Position numbers and translations under genes: made by a program. 42,082 bases of DNA from Phoronis australis (taxonomy: Eukaryota > Phoronida > Phoronidae): the NCBI GenBank assembly GCA_002633005.1, contig NMRA01000057.1, positions 1,105,393 through 1,147,474 of the forward strand, given 5' to 3'. Shown piece after piece: positions 21,793 through 33,305 of this stretch (position 1 is its first letter; each line of letters begins with the position of its first letter). The notes under the pieces were generated by a model. It worked only from the letters and a program-made list of their open reading frames with translations, was not told the DNA's origin and ran no database searches.

Positions 21793-23895
21793 ATGTGCTA
21801 CTATTGTTTTAGCTCTAGTCAAAACACGGAGTCCTGTTTACCGTCTGGTTGTGCTAAAAAGAGGAAGTTAAAGGAAGATGACATTTTGGGTGACAAGTCG
21901 ACGAAAGCTCCGCGCAAATCAGAGCAGACAGGGAGCAGTGTTCAGGTTTGCAATTTTTTCTGTTAGCATTGACGTGTATCATTTATAAGTCGAGAAAAAG
22001 TTGCATTGGGGAAAACTGAAATTGGATGCTGAGCAACACAAGAACAGAGTTTTTAAATTAAAGTACTACATGGACTGTTTCATAATAAAGAAGCCTTTTA
22101 TATGCGTTTATCTTGTGTGATAACTCGACATGTCTGTTGAGGTTAATGGCTGCATCAGCTATTATGAAAGTGTTCTGATGTTCTTAATGTTGTTACAAGT
22201 CCATATTCTGTCAAAAGAACGTACTTTTAATTTGGACCACTTGCCACTTCTTGGTAGAATTTTGTTGTCTTTTTTCAGCCAAGTGTTTTGAGATTAAGAA
22301 GTCTTCGAAAGGCAAAACCTGACCTGGAGGATGGCGAGATACTTATTAACAAAAAGTACGTAGAATATGTAAACTGAGACTAATTAGTTCCACGATTCAA
22401 TGTTCTGATAGATTTCCATTTGCAGAAGATGATTAGAACTTGATGTGTGCTTTAAAGGCACATTATCGAAAAGAAACGTGGTTCTCTGATATCAGCTTCA
22501 GTGTGGAATCAAATGTGGAGCCCTCACAGTTGCGATCTAACGTTCTGTTGGCAGAGCTAAGTCCTGCCAGATAACTGGCCGAGTACTTTAAGCGTATGTA
22601 ACTAGTAAAGTTACCGACATTCATTTCAGAAAATGTCTGGCTAGAATTGATGACTTGTAATGGAATCGCAAAAATTCAACGGATTTAATCTATCCCCTCC
22701 AACAGTAATCTCAAAAATCCTTTTTTGGCTATAAAACAATATTTTCCCTTTAAAATGTAATGGCATATGTTAATTATTCATCTTGATTGAAATTTTAATA
22801 CTTAATTACTTATGTCTTTTTCAGGCGTCGCAAGTGCTGTGTGAGTATAAATTTGAGGCTTAAGACTGATAGAGTATTATATTATTATACGTCAATTTCA
22901 CCAATTCATTTAACGTACGGGTCGTACGTGCATTCAGTTTGTGTTCGGTCATCTTTCACTTCTTTTGCACAAAAACAGTTCTCAAAATTGGCGGTTTGTT
23001 TTCCCGATAACGATTTTTCAAAGACTGATCACATTCCTACAAACAATGGGAAATTTACCAAATGTTGTTTTATAACATCTGCTAAAATTAGACTTAAACT
23101 AAATCATTATTTTGTATAAGAAAATAAATATCTCTTATTCGCCTTATTGTGGTCTAAATAGATGAGGGCTGTTCCAGCAAAATCGTGTGGGAGGGGGGGA
23201 AGGCAACTGAAATAAAAATTTATGGGTGGTTGCGTTTGATTTAAATTCAAAATGGCTGGTGGTCGTACTTCAAAAAAATAAAAATTTACAGGTCGTTGTT
23301 TCATTGGGCCATAAATGTTTGATGGTGGGTAATTTTAGTAAATTTTATAAACAATCTGCACAGAATCAAAAACTGAAACAGAAATGGAACTTGCAAAAAG
23401 CTCCGACTTTTTCACTCCCTCCGATCTCCTCATCCGCATGCCCATAACTCCATTTAACCACAGGTGCTCGAATTTCTCGATGGCTAATAACTGTATATAA
23501 GAAACGTATGTTTCTTAGTAATGAATGACGTTAGTGGTGACGGAGGAACACATAAACTCAAGCACCTGTGCAGTCAACCACAAGAACAAAAAAAAATTAC
23601 GGGTGGTTGCATTTCAAACTTATAAAAAATTACGGGTGGTAGGCTGAAGAAATAAAAGAAAAATATGGGTGGTGGGTGCGAAAAAAAGGTGCCTTCCCCC
23701 CCCTCCCATACAGATTTTACTGGAACAGCCCTTATCTAAAAATTATAGTTCAGCTTCAGTTTAAACAATTTCTGTACATAAGTAAAAAATAACGGCATTT
23801 GTCTTATATGTTAATGAATTAATATATTTACACATTGATTAATACTGTTTTGTTGTCTTTCCTTGCAGTCCTGGCATCACAGAAAGATAAGCTGA
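21793..23895 (+). CDS. candidate four-exon gene, basic protein, unknown
   Basis: Four exons join in phase: to 21945 (donor CAG|GTTTGC), 22279-22355 (acceptor TTTTTTCAG, donor GTACGT), a 16-nt microexon 22825-22840 (acceptor TTTTTCAG, donor GTGAGT) and 23869-23895 (acceptor CCTTGCAG, stop TGA). The protein from the ATG at 21793 would be about 91 residues. It starts MCYYCFSSSQ, has a cysteine set CxxC...C...C (possible zinc site), a KKRKLKEDD nuclear-localisation-like cluster, RSLRKAKPDLEDGE, then KKRRKCC. I do not recognise the family. The first exon may be internal, with the true start upstream toward the gap. Phase agreement at three junctions is the main support; the short last exon is the weakest part. 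A 568-bp transposon sits in the last intron. Confidence 0.4.
23165..23732. mobile_element. non-autonomous DNA element, TIR AGGGCTGTTCCAG
   Basis: The ends AGGGCTGTTCCAGCAAAAT and its near-perfect inverted copy at 23714-23732 form terminal inverted repeats. The pairing extends over 40 bp into GGGAGGGGGGGAAGGC / GCCTTCCCCCCC. Total length is 568 bp. The interior repeats the phrase AAAAATTACGGGTGGT and variants about five times and encodes no transposase. No target duplication was identified. Confidence 0.72.
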
Positions 23896-23949
23896 GTTGC
23901 AGACTTTGTGAGCGACAACAAGAACAATGTGCATTGTCAGTCATGTCAG

Positions 23950-24818
23950 GCCTGAGTTATGCTAGTATTTTGGCTCTCGTAGTCGGCCAAGTTTAAAGAC
24001 AATTGTTTTTAGTCTTCTAGGCTTTCATTAGACACTATAAATATGTTGTGTGCCAAATTTCATAGTTGTGCTCTTGATATTGTAGATTTTGGAAGCGATT
24101 TTGATTTGAGAATGCCTTATGGGCGAGAACTTCATATTTGGCCTGAGTCATGCTAGCTTTTTGGCTCTCTTAGTCAGCCAAGTTTAAAGACAATTGTTGT
24201 TGTCTGGTAGATTTTCATTAGACACTATAAATATGTTGTGTGCCAAATTTCATGATTGTCCTCTTGATATTGTGGATTTTGGAAGCGATTTTGCTTTGAC
24301 TTTGCATAAAAATGAGCAAGAATTTCATGTGTAGCCTGAGTTACACTAGCTTTTTGGCTCTCATACTCAGCCAATTTGAAAGACAATTGTTTTTGTCTTC
24401 TAGATTTTCATTAGACACTATAAATATGTTGTGTGCCAAATTTCATGATTGTGCTCGTGATATTGTAGATTTTGGAAACGATTTTGATTTGACTTTGCAT
24501 AAGAATGAGCTAAGAATTTCATGTGTGGCCTGAGTTATGCTAGCGTTTTGGCTCTCATAGTCAGCCAAGTTTAAAGACAATTGTTGTTGTCTTCTAGATT
24601 TTCATTAGACACTATAAATATGTTGTGTGCCAAATTTCGTAGTTGTGCTCTTGATTTTGTAGATTTCGGAAGCGATTTTGCTTTGACTTTGCATAAGAAT
24701 GAGCAAGAATTTCATGTTTGGCCTGAGTTATGCTAGCTTTTTGGCTCTCATAGTCAGCCAAGTTTAAAGACAATTGTTGTCTTCTAAATTTTCATTAGAC
24801 ACTATAAATATGTTGTGT
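23950..24818. repeat. tandem repeat, about 192-bp unit, 4.5 copies
   Basis: Units start with GCCTGAG at 23950, 24141, 24334, 24528 and 24721, giving spacings of 191-194 bp. Shared blocks include AGTTTAAAGACAATTGTT, CATTAGACACTATAAATATG and GTAGATTTTGGAAGCGATTT. Copies are highly similar. The fifth is truncated at 24818, exactly where similarity to the duplicated terminal exon begins. Frames inside it are not genes. Confidence 0.9.
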
Positions 24819-25309
24819 AGCAAACTCGGCTTCAACACTCCTATTTTGAAAACTCTGTTATTCCACCAGTACATGACAGTTTTCTGAATCACTTCATAGA
24901 GCTGCAATAGTGTTATCTCTACGATTCGATCATTTCGAGTAACCGGGCCTCGAATTCTGAGATAGGAGTCCAGGGACTGTCGCCATCTGGATGCCACAGA
25001 CTTGCACCACGGAAAAGCACATTCATCTTTTCAAACAATGTCTCAAGAAGCGCTCTGGTATCAACCTGTGTTGCTGATTACATTCTGTCTCCAACCTTAC
25101 GACACCTTGCATCACAGTCTGTAGCCAGCAGGATGCGAAACTGTGGACTGCTTCAGGGTTACTGATAATTTTTGCCAGGAAGCAATAATGGGATTGCTGG
25201 ATATTGCCTCATTGACGGCATACCAGCCCTTAACCTTTTACAAGCTCAACAACAATTCTCTGAATTTCATTCCAACTAAACCCGGAATTCCACACGGATC
25301 AACTATATT
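24819..25309 (-). pseudogene. duplicated terminal exon, copy B (decayed)
   Basis: The minus strand from an acceptor-like CTCTTCAG at 25310 reads DPCGIPGLVGMKF, then a stop, then KVKGWYAVNEAI and IIASWQKLS. Further along come RWRQSLDSYLRIRGPVTRND and QKTVMYWWNN. These align in order with the intact terminal exon A (GPRGIMGWAEIQ, IIAAWQKLP, RWRQMLDCYHRICGFVTRHD, QKTVIYWWNN). Several stops and frame changes break it. Its 3' part is cut off by the 192-bp array. It is a tandem duplicate lying directly downstream of exon A and includes part of the ancestral intron acceptor. Confidence 0.82.
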
Positions 25310-28300
25310 CTGAAGAGATAATGCACACGCACCACTGGAGCAGGAAACACAAGGCCTGTAGTAGGCGATTGACTTAGGTGTCCTGGTGCAAGGAGTGGCT
25401 GTCTGCTGGCTCACAGAGGGCGGCGACACCGGTATTGTTGACGGCAGCCCAAAGTCATGAACCACAGGAGCAGGAAAAACAAGCCCTGGCTTGGGCAGCA
25501 GCTTCTTTGCAGGTGGCGTTGAAAACTTGGCAGCAATTTCAGGTTTTGGTGGCAAATCCTGTTCCAATACACGCTTTTCTAAAGCCTTTTGTCTGTTATT
25601 CCACCAGTATATTACCGTTTTTTGGTTCACCTCGTACAGTTGAATGTTTGTTTCATCCATAATTCTGTCATGTCGTGTGACGAAACCACAGATCCTGTGG
25701 TAGCAGTCCAACATCTGCCTCCATCTGAATGTCCCAGGTGTACCTGATGGAAAGAAACGTTCCAGCCATTCGAACAATGCCTCAACAAGAGGGCTGGCAT
25801 CCAAGTGTGTTGTTGGACCACCACAGGAACCAATAGTGGCTTTTCTCAAGCTCACCACACCTGACGCCACCGTCTGGCTTCGTTTGGAGGCAAAGCGTCC
25901 TGTGTGCTTCTGGTTTTGCCTGAACCGACGAGGGTACATAACTCTTGACTCCTTCACGGACATGGGCAATTTCTGCCAGGCAGCAATGATGCGGGTGGCC
26001 ATTGCTTCAGTGATGGCTTGACAGTTTCTAGCTTTAAAAATCTCATCCGCAAGACCCTGAATTTCGGCCCAACCCATGATTCCACGTGGACCGACGGCCT
26101 TCTGAAAGAATATTAGCGCACAGTTGAGACACTAGTTTAGTGCAAAACATGACAGTCAATACAAAACGGTAAAGATTATTACTTACATCTGCAATGACTG
26201 TGTCTGTGAAGATAGTGGTATCTGTATCCTGTTCAATAAACCCCTCGTCTTCCTCACCCTCCACCTCCACCTGGTCAAGGTTGTCAGGCACCTAAATCCA
26301 TGGAAAAACGTAAATACATAATTCTGTCCAAGTATTTGATAATGACGTAGTTTTTATACTAAATTTTCATTTATTTTGAGCTATATTACCTCTGGGTCAA
26401 TGGTGGGCTGGAGCCAAACCTTTCCAGTCTGTGAGTTCAGGTACTCTATACCCAGCAGCTCTCCTGTGTATTGGGCAGGTTCCTGGCGTCCTGTGTGGCT
26501 TGTCCTGTACAACACTTTGTGTAGCCTGTCAACTTCATGACAAAGGGCATTGTCAAAGGTCCTCATATGACCTTTTTCCACAGAAGCTGCCTCAGCCCTG
26601 AGGTCGTTCCATCGACCGATACCCTCCAGCAGATATGCCTGGAAATTGGCGTCACTGGCTTTGGTACCTGTAATACAGTCACAAAGTATTTTCACATAAT
26701 AGTAAGCACAAAACTAGGATAGGGTAGCTACCGATATCTCCCTAGTGTGTCAATATTTACAGCAATGATATTTCACCAAAGGTATTCTGAGTTTACACAG
26801 TATTTATCACAATGGTCTTCTCAAACCTGACTTACCAGGCACAAACCTGTTGATATGCAGGTGAAAACTCTCTAAGGAGGTTGAACCTCTAGCACACCTG
26901 TAAACAACCAGCTCTACACCTCCTATCGTCTTGGTGCCGATCTGTGTGTATAATTGCACTCTCTCTGGGTCTTGGATGCAGGGCAGATGGTGTTGCTGCT
27001 CTTTCAAGATTACTTGTGTCAGCTCCTTGTCCACAAGGACCACACCCATGGTGTCACGTCCTCTGTCTCCACTGAATGTTTCCAGCAGCTCAGTGATGAG
27101 TTCCATGGTAGCCTCCACACCACGAGTCCTTCGCTGGCAATGAAGTTGCAGCTCCATTTTTGTGATACTTCGAGCCACTAAGGAGTCATTGACCTCCCAA
27201 ATGCCTTCAGCGGTCAACTTGGCCGATTTTGCCTGTCGCAACCTCTCCAAGTCTTCAGGATCCCACTCATAGATGGCAGCAGAGACATAAACGTGGGGTA
27301 AAGGGAGTGAGTCTCGGAGCACACAGACCCGGACAGTCTCCTAATGCAGTGCCTTTTGTCAAGCCGCCAATCACCAAACAATTCATTTATACGCTGCGAG
27401 CAGCAATCCCGATCCACGTATAAAACACTAGAGGCCGTCACATTCGCATCACTATATCGCTTCATGAGACTATCGACCATGTCGCGCGGACCTTCTCCTT
27501 CGGACTCCGTTACCACAGAAACGAGTACTTGTCCAAACTCGTTTCCAACATTGGTTACCCACATGGCAGTGTCAGCAGCCCGGCCAGCAAGTTTCTTGGT
27601 CAACTGAAATAAACGAGCCATTTTGGTACCTAACACAATACAAAAGCAAACCTTACTTAACACAACCTACAACCTTACACTACAATTCTTATTTTCTTTT
27701 TCTTTTTATTGATGATAAGCAATGTAACACCTTCAAAGATTTGCCCATAGTTGTTCATAATCTTCAACAGCGCGGGGGAATCACAAACAGTAATGCCTCA
27801 AGCAATGGAAGTGATACCTTTTTCGTTGAATCCATTTTGAGCACCGACCCAAAAGTGGATGTTATCTTGGCCTTGACCTGGTCCAGTGACTGTACAACAT
27901 CGAGGAGGTAGAGTTGCAGGAACCATGGGTACAGTGGTACTTTCACCATCTCTGGTAGGTTAGGCGGAGTTGGCAGTATAATCATGCCCCTGTTAGCCTG
28001 ACGCTTGTAAGGTTCCACTGCCTGAAGGAACAACAGCATCCTCTCAAGGTGGCACTCACTGTGTTGTTCCAGAATTTTGTTGTGGAGCTGGGATGAGGAG
28101 TTCCTCTCTCTCATTAGTTTCACCACCTTCAGGGCACATGACAACCTAGAATGTAATTCAAAATGAAACCAACATTTTTACTTGAGGGCTATTGAGCCAA
28201 CTGAATGGCGATTTATACACCATATTCAATAACACCTAAGTTTATAAGAAATCAAGTGCTTTGTCAACTAGGAATTTTGACATGGAGTCCGACTACCAGC

Positions 28301-31300
28301 AGCAGGCCTTACTTGTAGGTTAACAGAGCTGGGAAGAGATGTCTGAAGCCAAGGCTCAATTGTTAGTATGTGTGTCGACCAAGCCGGGAACTTCTTGCGG
28401 CACCGCTTGCATTCTAGGTACTCAGTGCCGATCAGATACCATTCACTGACATCCAGCACTCGTCTGAGTGTTCGGTACATGCCAGCTTGAGTGAGGTGAA
28501 GCTGTATAAGATATGGAAGTATACAACAGTGAAGAAATGAATTGGAAGATATGCAGTCAGACGCTATCATGCTAAGCTATCACTTTAAAAAATACCGTCT
28601 GCTAAAGTAGTTTACTACAGCACTTGCCAATGGAGACGAAATGTAAACGAAGCAATTCAAGACTATGGAGCAATGTTGACTGGGCCCATAAGTCTATCAA
28701 TGTGCTGTGTCCTGGTAAGACTTCAACTCCACATCTTTATATTGGGATGTGAATGTGACGCAACCAGACCACACTGCTTCCACAATCCCTCTCAATACTT
28801 ACATCTTCCTTGTTTTGCTTCTGTCGCGACCTGCACTCTTCATCGCAAAGAAACTTTAATCCCATGGAGCGCTGCAGAGTCCACAGAAAGAGCTTTCGCA
28901 TGAGAAAGCTTTCTGCACTTTTGGGAGACTGTGAAGGTTGGGTTCAGGTGGGTGGTACCACATTCTGAGATCCTGTCTGTTCTCTGACTTCTCAGTGCGA
29001 GAACTAACTGTGTACAGCTCCTTACATAACCATTTCTGCTCCGGAAGTGTGAGAACCTCCTGCCAGGTTTTTGGAAGAGCATTCTGTAAAAGTGACAACA
29101 CGAACATCAAAAACTTTCAACTTCAAATTTGTCTCAAGTGAAGAGCTACAGCTGGCATGATTTCGACGAAGCTTAACAGAAAACACATCATCAATAAAAA
29201 AACAAAAACTTACACTACTAGCATAAAATATATCTATAATAGAAATGCATTATGAATACAAAGAAGCAATGTTGTTTGTCACAATTACATCCGAGTGACT
29301 GCAACTCCTGTTGTTGAGACATTACCTCATCAATGGTGACTTGTGTTGGTGGCAGAGTAAATACTTGAGGCACGTCCACATTTGGAACTGAGGGTGGTAG
29401 ACTAGGTATTCGGAACAAAGGGTCAACCAGCGGTGTATCCACTAGGACCTGGTACGGGTGTTTCTGCAAAAGGGGTACAAATGCGGTTGAGGAATACCAT
29501 ATGACATCTGTATTGTGAACAGTTGTAAAATATTTTGTTGATTATTAAATAACAAGCATTTAATTAAGCTGGGTTTAAGAAACTGCTTTCAGTCTCAACG
29601 AGCACACGTAAATGAGCAGTGCACCGGAGAGGAAAACAAGTGAACTCTTATGGAGATTAATTGGTTAATGTCAATAGTACAAAATTGTTCATACTCAAAT
29701 AGGTATCAATGTATCATACAAGGAAGGTCTTTGCTTTTATATTCATGATTGTTCTACTAGCAGAACGTTACAAATTAATCTCACGTTAGCTCTCGACTCA
29801 CCACACAACAAGAGAAGTGAATACCAGAGGCTACACACTAACATAGTGTGAACCAAACTGAAAAATAATGGGCTGTAAATATGAACATTATGGTACTAGT
29901 AATTAGTTTATGGTTGCTAATCAAAACTGAAATCCACATTCCCCGTGCATCATGCTTAAAACACGAGACAAAAGTAATCAGGCAAAATATCGGCTAAATT
30001 TGTGAACACCAAAAATTATTATAGCAATTGATTTCTGGCTTAGCCATTTTTACTAACCCTCCAGTTGTCATGACCTGTGAATTCGTGTCACTTTGTTTAA
30101 CTATTTTAGGCATGTATTGTTAGACAAAGATTAACCAAGACATCAAACAAAATACCATTATTTGAAATCAGTTAGTAAGACACATAACCATGCAGTAAGA
30201 GGGTATGGACACAATACACTGGCTGTACTTAATAAATAACTTGAGCTCATCATTTAAATCACTTGGTGACAACAGTAGCAAAATTCAATATCGCGCTTTG
30301 AGTAAGGCCATTGGAATTAGTATTTAGAAGTACCACCACTGTATAGTGTCCACACTGAGGACATGACATCTTCAGCAAGCAAATCTCATATACCTTTGGG
30401 AATCTGCTGCTCTATTAGCTGGGCAGCCTTGACCAAACAGACATCGTCAAGGTCCTCATCTATCTGTGGTTGGCTACTCGCTTCAGATGCCCTGGTTTTC
30501 TCCACCCTTTCTCTCTCATCTTTTAGATAGCGGTACCGGTTCGCTTGTGTCACCAATGGGAACATGTTGCAGTATCTGCAACAAAGCATTAATTGGTATC
30601 TTCTTCAAATGCTAGAACAATGTGTACATGAAGTAACAGCAATTCTTAAGTTGATCAGAAATAGTAAACATGAACTCAAATCCTATATTGTGTACATTGT
30701 ATGTACCAAAATTATAATAATTAACAAAAGTTCACCTGAGCAGGGCTTCCTTGTTATCAAACTGTGGATCTGGGCACCGTGGGATTTTCCCCTGGGACTT
30801 AGAGAGCTGGTGAGATGCCATCACCATTGTCGTCTACCCCATGTCGTTTTTCAGTAGCCACATGAAAGTTTTCCCCCTGTACATGCCGAACTGGAGTTCA
30901 CTCATTGACAGAACTGATTCTGCATCAGAAGTGTCTCCCCCGCAGTCTCTGACTCTCTTCTTTGCATCTTCTTCCACCTAGATTGAGCGGAATGGGGATA
31001 CACATATGAGGCAACTGGAAATTATATATACCGTACATATACATATACGTATATATATATATATTGACAAACTCAGGTCCTCACAACCGATGTCATCAAG
31101 AACACAAATAATATCAGTAATGTTGTGTGTGGCCAGTGGATTTAAGTTACTCAGAAAGTTATAGTGAGATTGATGCCAATAAAGAATCATTACCCTTAGT
31201 ATAAATTTTAACCAGATATTAATATGCGTTTATTAAATTACCCACCTGTTCTTTCATAAGTTGCTGACCAAAGGCTTTGTTCAGTTTTTGCTTTTTGATG

Positions 31301-31413
31301 TTGGCAGCAACAAGCTTGGACCTGTCTGTCCTGACAAGCCGCAACTGTCTTTGAACAACACAAAATTGGGCTTTCGTGCCAGCATTTTCTATAAGAACAA
31401 TGAACTCCAGCTT
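25238..31413 (-). pseudogene. DUF6729-type transposase-like gene, multi-exon, disabled
   Basis: Exons (minus): 31413?-31246, 30977-30736, 30575-30394, 29463-29326, 29083-28803, 28501-28313, 28145-27818, 27603-26836, 26667-26390, 26291-26187 and 26101-25238. In order they show FGMYRGKTFMWLLKND; a W-rich part (LPKTW...LRMWYHPPEP); AGMYRTLRRVLDVSEWYL with ECKRCRKKF, a zinc-binding region; LKMDSTKK; KKLAGRAADTAMWVTNVGNE; VLYVDRDCC; SAAIYEWDPEDLERL; CARGSTSLESFHLHINRF; SDANFQAYLLEG; and an acidic exon. The last exon has MGWAEIQGLADEIF and QKTVIYWWNN. The family, recalled as DUF6729-containing, is common in fish and invertebrates. The Asp of KMDSTKK, the Asp of YVDRDCC and the Glu of SLESFH could form an RNase H-like DDE triad (inference). 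Lesions: in-frame TAG at 30834-30836; exon 28803-29083 is 1 nt short; exon 28313-28501 is off by +1 or -2; exon 26836-27603 is 1 nt short; and the 30394-to-29463 junction is out of phase, so an exon may be missing. All other junctions keep phase. Assembly error is the alternative to decay. Confidence 0.85.
29464..30393. other. large intron, possibly hiding one exon
   Basis: This is AT-rich sequence between two exons of the minus-strand transposase-like gene. The flanking exons end in phase 1 and start in phase 0, so a small exon could be missing here. I could not identify one. Confidence 0.5.
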
Positions 31414-31582
31414 CGGTCAATTATTCTTGAGTGCTTACATGTGCCCGTGCCAAGGGCATGAGGTTTGCCGAGTAGAAAAGGCCTTTAGTAATTTGTTTCC
31501 CGGCCAAAGAGTCACATGGTCATGCTTTGGCGATGGCTTTGTAATCACGAACGTTTAGCCCCTAAACCTTTTGATTGCACTC

Positions 31583-31841
31583 CAACAGCCGATTTCATAA
31601 AGGTGGTTTAAAGTTAAACCAGGTTTAAACTGGACTTAGACCAGGTTTAATGATAATCTGCATTTCATAAAGGTGGTTTAACTTTTAGACCAGTGGTCTT
31701 GTAAAACCTGGTTTAACTCCAGTTTAGACCTGGTCTAAGTCAGTTTTCATTTCACCAACGAGGTCTATATTCTTTAGACCTGTATTAAGATCTTAAACCA
31801 TGTTTAACTTTAGACTTGGTCAGACCCAGGTTTAACTGTTG
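31583..31841. repeat. GGTTTAA/TTAAACC-rich inverted element
   Basis: The ends CAACAG and CTGTTG bound a stretch packed with alternating TTAAACC and GGTTTAA words. It includes a direct repeat of TTTCATAAAGGTGGTTTAA about 70 bp apart and repeated TTAGACC. It can fold extensively. It may be a MITE; boundaries and superfamily are uncertain. Confidence 0.55.
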
Positions 31842-31969
31842 AATATGTCAGACTTTCATGGTATAGGTACAACTGAACGATGTCGCGGTGTGCAATTACG
31901 ACGCAGTTTTAGAGCGAAAATGGACTATTTTCATTATTTAGGTTTACTACGACACCAGATCAAACGTAA

Positions 31970-32126
31970 CAGGGGCGGATCCAGGATTTTTTAAAGGGGA
32001 GGGGACGGTCAAGGACTTTTTGAAAGGGGGACCAAGTCAACAATTTGAAAATTATAGATTTCATATCATTAAAATCAAGGAAAAAAGGGGGATCCGGACC
32101 CCTTGACCCCCCTGGATCCGCCTATG
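31970..32126. mobile_element. MITE, hAT-like, copy 4 (divergent interior)
   Basis: Left end CAGGGGCGGATCCAGGATTT; right end CCTGGATCCGCCTATG. Flanks are CGTAA and CGTAG, a 5-bp duplication with one mismatch. The termini match the elements at 4079, 6446 and 17497, but the interior is different, so it may be a sister subfamily. Confidence 0.72.
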
Positions 32127-32301
32127 CGTAGACCAGTACGTGCTGGAGTGTGTCCTGCGGATTCCTCAGAATACGACTGGTCGAGCAGGGCGTCATCGTC
32201 GCAAGCCCTACGGATTTGACTTAAGACAGCATACTCTGATTCTTCTGACTGAGTTCCACCTACACTGTTCTCCGATTCAATGTTGCCGGGAAGTGGTCTN
32301 G

Positions 32302-32481
32302 TGACGGTTCCAAGATGGTTCTAAATTGGCTCGAAAATGTGTGATTGGCTGCTGACGGTTCCAAGATGGTTCTAAATTGGCTCGAAAATGTGTGATTGGC
32401 TGCTGACGGTTCCAAGATGGTTCTAAATTGGCTCGAAAATGTGTGATTGGCTGCTGATGGTTCTAAGATGGCTTTAATTTC
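32302..32481. repeat. 51-bp tandem repeat, 3.5 copies
   Basis: Exact or near-exact 51-bp units start at 32302, 32353 and 32404 with TGACGGTTCCAAGATGG. A partial diverged unit runs 32455-32481. A single N at 32300 directly precedes the array, so the copy number may be collapsed in the assembly. 51 is a multiple of three, so the minus frame stays open as a 17-residue repeat. I see no other sign that it is coding. Confidence 0.92.
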
Positions 32482-32494
32482 TATTAGGCACGCA

Positions 32495-33305
32495 GATGAC
32501 ACGCAAATTCGTGAAGCGTTCCAAATTTTTAACCGTTATTGCCATGATGTTATTAGTTTTCTGTTACTTCTACATTTTCAATAAGTTTGTGGGACTGTTA
32601 CCAAGTTTGCATTCATTTTTGACAACACGCATTTAATAGTGTAGCATTGGCCAAATTAATGGATTAGAGGAACAATCGTCGCGTGGCAAAATATTTCATC
32701 ATTTTTTCTTTTACTTCCGACCTTTGACGTTAGGAGAATTGCCGCGACTTCTGTTTTGATATGGCGAGGAATAAAGTTGCTACAAACGAATATACTATGA
32801 CAAATATTGTTATCTGTATTTACTGATCACGTGTAAATACACGTGTTTCGAATACTCTCGTCTTTTGGTATAGGTTTTAGAGGACTTTTTTAAAAAAATG
32901 ATGTTTAAAGACTAAGTATCATTCAGAAAATCTCCCAGACTATTGTTCGCGTCTCGCAGACACATTTCAAGGCTCGCACACAGACCGACCCTGCTCCGGC
33001 ACATACTCCCTGCTAGTTAGTAAGAGCTATTTCCGAGATACGCTGGCGCGGTATTCTCTTCTCTCAGGCGACTTTACATGTTAACTAGATATAAAATTTC
33101 TGAGCACAAATCACCTCTCAAAAGTTTTATTTCCTCCAATATTTGATTATTCGTTTTAACCATAATTATTTAACGACTCAGTGCTTCGAAGCCATCAAAT
33201 ATCATATGTTTGCAATGTTGATTACAGTAGGCCATAGTCACATGCGTCGACCGTATTCGAAGCTGCGCCTATATAAAAAGTAAGCGAACTATTTCAGTAA
33301 AAGGA
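32495..33305 (+). repeat. truncated U6 plus flank, repeat copy 2
   Basis: It begins inside U6 at nt 73 (GATGACACGCAAATTCGTGA, GCGTTCC, T5) and continues through the same downstream flank as 18018-18972. It is diverged by substitutions and lacks the 155-bp block. The U6 5' two thirds and promoter are missing; the junction abuts the 51-bp array. It is not expected to yield U6. Confidence 0.85.

Noticed and set aside
32260-32502. 17-residue repeat protein on the minus strand
   Set aside because: It is explained by the 51-bp tandem repeat being a multiple of three; the frame crosses an N and has no gene context.
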